Of a DNA stretch of 30,563 nt, positions 7,868-13,303 are shown piece after piece. Every line of letters starts with the position of its first letter. Positions within the stretch are counted from its first letter, which is position 1. The notes under the pieces were generated by a model. The model saw only the letters and a program-made list of their open reading frames with translations, ran no database searches and had not been told where the DNA came from. Both the position numbers and the translations under genes were made by a program. Origin of the DNA: Planctomycetota bacterium (GTDB taxonomy: Bacteria; Planctomycetota; B15-G4); assembly GCA_003644265.1 (NCBI GenBank), contig QNBX01000037.1, forward strand, positions 1 to 30,563. Reading direction: 5' to 3'.

Positions 7868-9346
7868 ATGTGCGGCTTCATCGGCATCTACGGCTCTGAG
7901 CCCGGCGAGCTGGCTCAGCAGCTGCTCACCGGACTCGTCGCCATTCAGCACCGTGGCCAGGACGCGGCTGGCGCCCTCACCTGGGACGGCCGCTCCTTCC
8001 ACACGCGCAAGGGCGGCGGCCTGGTGCGCGACGTGTTCAGCAGCGACGACATCGAGGCCCTGGCCGGGTACGCGGGCATCGGCCACGTGCGCTACCCCAC
8101 CGTCGGTCTGGGCAGCGACAACGACGCGCAGCCGTTCGACATCAGCTATCCGTTCGGCATCGGGATGGCGCACAACGGCAACGTCACCAACTTCGACGAG
8201 ATCCGCGAGGACATGTCCTCGCGTTCGCACTGGCACGTCAACAGCTCCTGCGACCTCGAGGGCATCCTCAAGGTCTTTGGCGACGAGCTGGCGAGCCAGC
8301 GCGTGGAGCAGCTCAAGCCCGAGCACGTGTTCCGCAGCGTCGAAGGCGTGTTCGAGCGCGTGCGTGGGGCCTATTCCGTGGTGGGCATCGTGGCCGGCGA
8401 GGGCATGTACGCCTTCCGCGATCCGTACGGCATCAAGCCCATCATCGTCGGCCGGCGACAGCTCAAGGACGGCAGCTCCTCGTGGTGTGTGGCCTCCGAG
8501 AGCGTGCTGATGGATGTGCTCGACTTCCACGAGACCTTTGATCTGGCGGCGGGCGAGGCCATCTTCATCGACCGCCAAGGCGTCCTGCACCGCAGCCAAC
8601 TGACCCAGCGCGAGCACAGCCCCTGCCTGTTTGAGTACGTCTATTTTGCGCGGCCCGATTCGTTCCTCGACCGCGTCAGCGTCTACAAGGCGCGCATCCG
8701 CATGGGCGAGCTCATGGCGCCCATCTGGCAGGCCACCGGCTGGCACGCGGACGTCATCATTCCGGTGCCGGAGTCGGCCACCACCTCCGCCCAGGCCATG
8801 GCTCGCGCCCTCGACATGAAGTATCGCGAGGGCCTGGTGAAGAACCGTTACATCGGCCGCACCTTCATCATGGCCAGCAACGCCGCCCGGAAGGCCTCCA
8901 TCCGGGCCAAGCTCAACTCGATCCAGCTGGAGTTCGAGGGAAAGGACGTGCTGCTGGTGGACGACTCCATCGTGCGCGGCAACACGTCCCGGCAGATCGT
9001 CGAGTTGGCTCGGCGCGCCGGGGCCCGCAAGGTCTACTTTGCGTCCGTGTCGCCCGCGTTGCGCTACCCATGCATCTACGGCATCGATATGTCGACCAAG
9101 AACGAGTTCGTGGCCCGCGATCGCGACGAGGTCCAGATCGCCCGGGAGATCGGCGCCGACGGCGTGGTCTATCAGGCGCTGCCCAACCTGATCCGCTCCG
9201 TGTGCGAGGGCAACCCGGAGATCGAGAGCACCTGCAACGCCTGCTTCTCGGGCCACTACCCCACCGGAGACGTGGACGAAGCGCGTCTCTCGCGGATCGA
9301 ACAGGAGCGCTTGGTGGCCGGGTCCGACGCTCAGAAGGGCCCCTGA
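7868..9346 (+). CDS. purF: Amidophosphoribosyltransferase
   Basis: PurF makes 5-phosphoribosylamine from PRPP and glutamine, the first step of purine synthesis, in the cytosol. The 492-residue product begins MCGFIGIYGS, so removing Met exposes the catalytic Cys2 of the N-terminal glutaminase. HRGQDAAG (28-35), ending in Gly-35, and AHNGNVTN (101-108) belong to that domain. The PRPP loop VLLVDDSIVRGNTS is at 361-374. Cys253 (PCLFEYVYFARPD), Cys402 (YPCIYGID), Cys456 and Cys459 (CNAC) fall where the B. subtilis-type enzyme binds a 4Fe-4S cluster. GAGGTG (7855-7860) sits 7 nt before the ATG and fixes the start. A GTG at 7793 would add 25 residues but lacks a ribosome site. It is monocistronic or followed by the zinc-ribbon gene after a strong hairpin. 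Confidence 0.97.
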   Translation: MCGFIGIYGSEPGELAQQLLTGLVAIQHRGQDAAGALTWDGRSFHTRKGGGLVRDVFSSDDIEALAGYAGIGHVRYPTVGLGSDNDAQPFDISYPFGIGMAHNGNVTNFDEIREDMSSRSHWHVNSSCDLEGILKVFGDELASQRVEQLKPEHVFRSVEGVFERVRGAYSVVGIVAGEGMYAFRDPYGIKPIIVGRRQLKDGSSSWCVASESVLMDVLDFHETFDLAAGEAIFIDRQGVLHRSQLTQREHSPCLFEYVYFARPDSFLDRVSVYKARIRMGELMAPIWQATGWHADVIIPVPESATTSAQAMARALDMKYREGLVKNRYIGRTFIMASNAARKASIRAKLNSIQLEFEGKDVLLVDDSIVRGNTSRQIVELARRAGARKVYFASVSPALRYPCIYGIDMSTKNEFVARDRDEVQIAREIGADGVVYQALPNLIRSVCEGNPEIESTCNACFSGHYPTGDVDEARLSRIEQERLVAGSDAQKGP

Positions 9347-9365
9347 GACCGCCGAATCGTGACCC

Positions 9366-9407
9366 AGCGCCAGAACGGGTGGCCGCGGGCCGGCCCATTC
9401 TGGCGCT
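9366..9407 (+). terminator. Long hairpin downstream of purF
   Basis: AGCGCCAGAA (9366-9375) and TTCTGGCGCT (9398-9407) form a perfect 10-bp stem. Inside it, GGG (9377-9379) can pair with CCC (9394-9396) after one mismatch. It starts 19 nt after the purF stop. There is no uridine tract, so it may act as a transcript-stabilising 3' structure or a Rho-linked terminator. The right-arm sequence recurs elsewhere in the window, near 22194. Confidence 0.5.
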
Positions 9408-9424
9408 CAATCCTGGCCAGAGCC

Positions 9425-9452
9425 TTGCCAGACGCGCGAACCGGCCTAGAAT
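9425..9452 (+). promoter_or_regulatory. Sigma-70-type promoter for the zinc-ribbon gene
   Basis: TTGCCA (9425-9430), a 16-nt spacer, and TAGAAT (9447-9452) make the best housekeeping-type promoter I can see in the window. It lies 42 nt before the ATG at 9495 and after the purF hairpin, which argues that the small gene has its own transcript. Confidence 0.5.
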
Positions 9453-9494
9453 TCCCGGCTTGCCGCCAACCCCTCACGGGAGAGGACCCCAGAA

Positions 9495-9788
9495 ATGAAG
9501 AGCACCATGTTGTCCCTGCTCAAGTTCGAGTGCGACAACCCCAAGTGCCTCCACGAGTGCTGGGTGAACCGCAACAACAACATGCTGACCCACTACGACG
9601 CCGACATGTCGGCGTTGCTGGACTGGGTCTGCCCCGAGTGCCGCGAGGGCAGGCTGCGTTACGCGCCCGCCAACGCGCGCTTCGAGTACGAGCTGCGCAA
9701 GCACAAGAAGGTCGATGAGGTGCAGCATCGCCCCGACGGCAGCTCCTCAGTGACGCCGCGCAAGCACAACGGCGGTGAGGTCGCCTGA
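9495..9788 (+). CDS. Small zinc-ribbon-like protein
   Basis: This 97-residue cytosolic protein has paired cysteines C13-x4-C18 (with Cys22 close by) and C46-x2-C49, in CDNPKC and CPEC. That spacing suggests a treble-clef or zinc-ribbon fold binding one zinc. The C-terminal 40 residues are charged and probably disordered (ELRKHKK, RPDGSSS, RKHNGG). GGGAGAGGA (9478-9486) is a good ribosome site 8 nt before the ATG. No family name is recognised. Its stop codon lies inside a perfect inverted repeat shared with the convergent ArsR-type gene. A nucleic-acid or protein-binding role is a guess from the fold. Confidence 0.7.
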   Translation: MKSTMLSLLKFECDNPKCLHECWVNRNNNMLTHYDADMSALLDWVCPECREGRLRYAPANARFEYELRKHKKVDEVQHRPDGSSSVTPRKHNGGEVA

Positions 9789-9817
9789 GGCGAGCCTCAG
9801 GCGCTCATTTCGAGCGC
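9783..9817. terminator. Two adjacent hairpins at a convergent gene junction
   Basis: GCCTGAGG (9783-9790) and CCTCAGGC (9795-9802) form a perfect 8-bp stem with a 4-nt loop. GCGCTC (9801-9806) and GAGCGC (9812-9817) can form a second stem sharing 2 nt with the first. The first palindrome contains both stop codons: TGA at 9786-9788 on the plus strand and TGA at 9799-9797 on the minus strand. Its symmetry would serve transcripts from both sides. There is no long T-run on either strand. Confidence 0.55.
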
Positions 9818-10207
9818 ACCGTCGGCGTCCTGGGCTGGCTTGGGCGGACGAGTTCCGGTCGTCGGCGAGGTGTCGCCGGAGACGGCGCCTTCGTGGAAGC
9901 GAAAGCTCACCGACAGCGACCCCAGGTTGAATACATCGATGGGGCCTGGCTGCGCCAGCTGGCGCTCGTGCACCGCCGGGCGGATCGAGTAATTGATGTG
10001 CCGGCCGTCGCGCCGGCTGCGGATCACGCCGGCCGAGCGCAGGATGGCCAGATGGTGCGAGACCTTGGGTTGGTCGATCTGCAGCCGCTCCACCAGATCG
10101 GTCACGCAGAACTCGCCCTGAACGAGGATCTCCAGGATCCGGATCCGGTTGACGTCGCACAGCGCCTTGAGGTTCTGTGACATCTTCGTCGCGCGCATCA
10201 GGTCCAT
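9797..10207 (-). CDS. ArsR-family winged-helix regulator
   Basis: This 136-residue transcription factor has an ArsR-type winged helix in its first 80 residues: the region KALCDVNRIRILEILVQGEF, then CVTDLVERLQIDQPKVSHHLAILRSAG (34-60), and the wing RSRRDGRHINYSI (63-75). The metal-binding ArsR box ELCVCDL appears here as EFCVTDL, so only Cys34 of that pair remains and classical As(III) sensing by this site is doubtful. The C-terminal 55 residues (PIDVFNLGSLSVSF and a Pro/Thr-rich tail) are an extension of unknown role. ATG 10207 follows GAGAG at about 8 nt. It is divergent from the FAD oxidoreductase and might control it or itself; the ligand is unknown. Confidence 0.88.
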   Translation of the reverse strand: MDLMRATKMSQNLKALCDVNRIRILEILVQGEFCVTDLVERLQIDQPKVSHHLAILRSAGVIRSRRDGRHINYSIRPAVHERQLAQPGPIDVFNLGSLSVSFRFHEGAVSGDTSPTTGTRPPKPAQDADGALEMSA

Positions 10208-10310
10208 GGATCAAGCTCTCTGTGTCGAATGGTGGCTGCGTAGCCTGGAGGTGGTCCCGTCTCGACGGGGCCTCCCGTGGCTGTCCACCTCTTCATCGGT
10301 CGGATTGGCT

Positions 10311-10344
10311 GCCTGATTTGACGAAGTTTGATGGATTTCTAACC
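10311..10344. promoter_or_regulatory. AT-rich island in the divergent arsR-type/oxidoreductase gap
   Basis: In an otherwise GC-rich 211-nt gap (10208-10418) this segment is notably AT-rich. It holds two half-site-like elements exactly 10 nt apart, TTTGAC (10317-10322) and TTTGAT (10327-10332), followed by ATTTCTAA. A helical-turn spacing suits protein binding and could be an operator for the neighbouring ArsR-type protein. TTGACG at 10318 could also serve as a -35 element. The inference rests on composition and spacing only. Confidence 0.3.
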
Positions 10345-10418
10345 GCGGGTGGTCGATGCAGGCTCACGCCGCGGCTCCAGACGCTACGCCCTGTGACTGA
10401 GACGCCGCTCTCCAGGGT

Positions 10419-11942
10419 ATGATGCCCGGCCATTTTCCGCCTCGAACAGCCGCCTTGAGCCCCCCAGACGCCCTCTCCGGACCGATCGTCATCGTGGGAG
10501 CTGGCATGGCCGGGCTCGGGGCCGCTGCCACCCTGCGGCGTGCCGGGCGCGAGGTGGTGCTGCTGGAGCGGAAGCCCGAGGTGGGTGGGCTGGCCCGCTC
10601 GGTGGCCTTTGACGAGCACATTTTCGATGTCGGGCCGCACTACTTCTTTCTGGATGTCAGCGATGACGTGAACGAGCTCATCAAGGGCTCGCTCAAGCCC
10701 GGCGAGTGGCGCGCCATCGATTTCAAGATCGCCGCCCGCATCAAGCGCTCCATGGTGCCCTGGCCGCCTGGCCCGGACGCCGCCTTCAAGCTGCCGCCGT
10801 CGGCCATCCTGACCTTCCTCAAGAAGAGCATCCAGCGCTCGCTGCCCACCAGCTACGTGGCCGGCGAGTACATGCGCGGCATGTACGGGCAGAAGATGTG
10901 GGACATCTTCCTGGGGCCGTATCTGTCCAAAAAGGTGCCTGCCCGCGGCTCCGCCGAGGGTCTGCACCGCGACTGGTGGAACCAGACCTCGCGCACCATC
11001 CACAACGTGTCTGACGTCAAGCGCGACAAGGCGTTGCAGCTCGAGCCCGAGCTGGTGGAGCGCTATCTCGACCGCTACCCCAGCGTGCGCCGCCAGGTTG
11101 AGCAGCAGCGGCAGCGCGCGCAGGACGGCGCCGCGGACGGCAAGAACCCCACCGGCCTCACGCGCATCTTCAAGATCGTGCAGGGCCTGGCCAGGACGGT
11201 GCTGAACAAGTCGCACAAGCAGGTGCTCTACCCGCCCGGGGGCGTGGGCACGATCTGCGAGCGCGTGGCGGAGGCTTACGTCGAGCGCGGCGGGCGGCTG
11301 GAGCTCAACGCCGCCAATGTGGACTTCGACGTCGAGGACAACCACGTCACGCGCGTGAGCTGGGACGGCGGCGAGGTGCTCAACCCGGCGCAGGTCATCT
11401 GGACCGGTTCGATCCACCGCATGTGCTCGCTGACCGGCATCGATCGCGAGGACCTGCCCTTCCTGACCATCCTGCTGGTGCTCATGAAGATCGACGGGCG
11501 CATCAAGCAGGGCGAGGAGCTCTACTCGTACATCCCGGACGAGGGCATCGCCTTCAACCGCATCTATTACCCCAACCGTTCGGTGGACGGGCTGTGCCCC
11601 GAGGGCAAGGACAGCCTGTGCGTGGAGATCACGCGCGGTGACTTCCGCGACGAGGCCGAGCGCGAGAAGCTCAAGCAGCACGTGGCGCAGAGTCTCGAGC
11701 GCCTGGGCGTGTGCAAGGCCGGCGACATCAGCGACACGCGCTTCATGTTCGTGCCCGACAGCTATCCGGTCTACCCGCTCGACTACCGCGAGAAGCTGAG
11801 CCGCATCTGGGAGCAGCTCGACCGCTTCGACAACTTGCGCTCGATCGGGCGCTCCGGACAGTTCTGGTACAACAACATGGCGCGCTCCATGCGGGCCGGC
11901 GTCGAGACCGCGCGCGACATCCTGGGCGAGTGGGAGCCCTGA
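10419..11942 (+). CDS. FAD-dependent oxidoreductase, amine oxidase/protoporphyrinogen oxidase-like
   Basis: The product is up to 507 residues. The dinucleotide-binding motif IVIVGAGMAGLG (23-34) and the following acidic ERKPEVGGLARS segment mark an FAD-binding flavoprotein of the amine oxidase / HemY / UDP-galactopyranose mutase fold. The C-terminal part (YPVYPLDYREKL, then FDNLRSIGRSGQFWYNNMARS) is the flavin-capping segment typical of this group. Next to a glycosyltransferase, a role in sugar or lipid-linked glycan modification is plausible, but heme or carotenoid-type oxidation cannot be excluded. The start is uncertain: ATG 10419 and 10422 overlap a TATGAT -10-like box (10418-10423). A TTG at 10455 gives a shorter N-terminus that still keeps the whole FAD motif. 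It is followed 73 nt later by the GT4 gene on the same strand. Confidence 0.82.
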   Translation: MMPGHFPPRTAALSPPDALSGPIVIVGAGMAGLGAAATLRRAGREVVLLERKPEVGGLARSVAFDEHIFDVGPHYFFLDVSDDVNELIKGSLKPGEWRAIDFKIAARIKRSMVPWPPGPDAAFKLPPSAILTFLKKSIQRSLPTSYVAGEYMRGMYGQKMWDIFLGPYLSKKVPARGSAEGLHRDWWNQTSRTIHNVSDVKRDKALQLEPELVERYLDRYPSVRRQVEQQRQRAQDGAADGKNPTGLTRIFKIVQGLARTVLNKSHKQVLYPPGGVGTICERVAEAYVERGGRLELNAANVDFDVEDNHVTRVSWDGGEVLNPAQVIWTGSIHRMCSLTGIDREDLPFLTILLVLMKIDGRIKQGEELYSYIPDEGIAFNRIYYPNRSVDGLCPEGKDSLCVEITRGDFRDEAEREKLKQHVAQSLERLGVCKAGDISDTRFMFVPDSYPVYPLDYREKLSRIWEQLDRFDNLRSIGRSGQFWYNNMARSMRAGVETARDILGEWEP

Positions 11943-12015
11943 GCCCCGTGCCAGCCGCGCAGGGGCGGATCGTGCCGATCCCCGGCAGCTCGCCGCTCCG
12001 AGGCGGGGCGCAGTC

Positions 12016-13176
12016 ATGAGCAGCGGCAGCCTCGGCAACGTCATGATGGTCAGCGCCGATCGCGCGGTGGTGGCCGGCGAGCGCGGGCCCTTCTACTACA
12101 TGCTGGAGTCGTTCCACCGGCACTGGGACCGCGTGGACGTGATCGGCAGGCGCCCGACGAAGATCGAGTCGACGCAGGTCTTCGGCAACGTGCACCTGCA
12201 CCACCCGACCACGGGCAAGCTGAGGCAGGCGGGCTTCATCGCGGCCACCGGCCGCGCGCTGGCCGCCGAGCGCCCGTACACCGTGATCACCAGTCACGAC
12301 TACAACCCCTTCTACAACGGCCTGGGTGCTTGGCGTATCTCCAAGAGCACCGGCACCCCGTACGTGGCGGAGATCCATCACGTGCCGGGGCACCCGCGCC
12401 CGGCCAACCTGCGCGAGCGCATCGACAAGCCCATGACGCGGCTCTACGCGCGCTGGGCGCGCACACGCGCCGCCGGTTTTCGCGTGGTCAACAGCCAGGA
12501 GTTGCCGGCGCTGCTGCGTTCTTGGGGCGTGCCGCCCGAGCGCATCCACGTGCTCACGTCGCTGTACCTCGATGTCGCGACCTTTCGTCCCGCGGAGACG
12601 CGGCCCGCGCCTGACGTCGACCTGCTGTTCGTGGGGCGGCTGGTGCCCAACAAGGGCATCCTGGAGATCGTGGGCGCGTTGGCGCGGCTGGTGGCGCAGG
12701 GCCACGACCTGCGCCTGCGCCTGGTGGGGCGCGGCCCGCAGCGACCCGCCATCGAGGCGCTGGCGGCCCGTCTCGGTGTGGCCGAGCGCCTCGACCACGT
12801 GGAGTGGGTGCCCGACGCAGCCGCCCTGGCCGACGTCTATCGCAAGGCGCGCTTCCTGGTCTGCGCCTCCTACAGCGAGGGCGGCCCGCGCGTCGTTCCC
12901 GAAGCCATGGCCTGCGGCACGCCGTCGGTCTCCACGCCCGTGGGCATCGTGCCCGAGCTGATCGACCACGGCCGCAACGGCCTGATCTTCGATGGCAGCG
13001 GCGCGTCGTTGTGCGCCGAGCTCTCGCCGCTGCTGTCCGATCCCGCAAGCGAGGCCGCCATGGTCGCGGCGTTGCATCCGGACGACATGCTGCGCTTCGA
13101 GCGCGACGCCGTCATCGCGCGGCTGGCGCAGGGGCTCAAGGCCATCGCGGCGGAGCACCGCAGCCGGGCAGGTTGA
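12016..13176 (+). CDS. GT4-family glycosyltransferase
   Basis: This 386-residue GT-B fold enzyme transfers a sugar from a nucleotide-sugar donor to a lipid- or glycan-linked acceptor. The donor-binding half carries VDLLFVGRLVPNKGILEIV (201-219), LRLVGRGP (234-241), and the E-x7-E motif in SEGGPRVVPEAMACGTPS (E288, E296), which is diagnostic of GT4. The N-terminal acceptor domain (about 1-190) includes VITSHDYNPFYNGL and EIHHVPGHPRP. ATG 12016 follows GAGGCGGGG at about 8 nt. It probably forms a transcription unit with the FAD oxidoreductase. The sugar and acceptor cannot be assigned; envelope polysaccharide or glycolipid is the natural guess. Confidence 0.9.
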   Translation: MSSGSLGNVMMVSADRAVVAGERGPFYYMLESFHRHWDRVDVIGRRPTKIESTQVFGNVHLHHPTTGKLRQAGFIAATGRALAAERPYTVITSHDYNPFYNGLGAWRISKSTGTPYVAEIHHVPGHPRPANLRERIDKPMTRLYARWARTRAAGFRVVNSQELPALLRSWGVPPERIHVLTSLYLDVATFRPAETRPAPDVDLLFVGRLVPNKGILEIVGALARLVAQGHDLRLRLVGRGPQRPAIEALAARLGVAERLDHVEWVPDAAALADVYRKARFLVCASYSEGGPRVVPEAMACGTPSVSTPVGIVPELIDHGRNGLIFDGSGASLCAELSPLLSDPASEAAMVAALHPDDMLRFERDAVIARLAQGLKAIAAEHRSRAG

Positions 13177-13229
13177 GACACGCCCTCGGTCGTGACCGCC
13201 CGGCCGCGCCGAGCGCAGCCACGCCGACG

Positions 13230-13269
13230 GCTGAGCGCGCTCGCCATGAGGTCGTGTCGCGCGCTCAGC
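13230..13269. terminator. Hairpin between convergent GT4 and Clp genes
   Basis: GCTGAGCGCGC (13230-13240) and GCGCGCTCAGC (13259-13269) form a perfect 11-bp stem with an 18-nt loop. It stands alone in the 127-nt convergent gap and could terminate or protect transcripts from both directions. There is no T-run. Confidence 0.45.
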
Positions 13270-13303
13270 TCGAGGGCTCGGCGCGCACACCCGCGCTCAC
13301 GCG

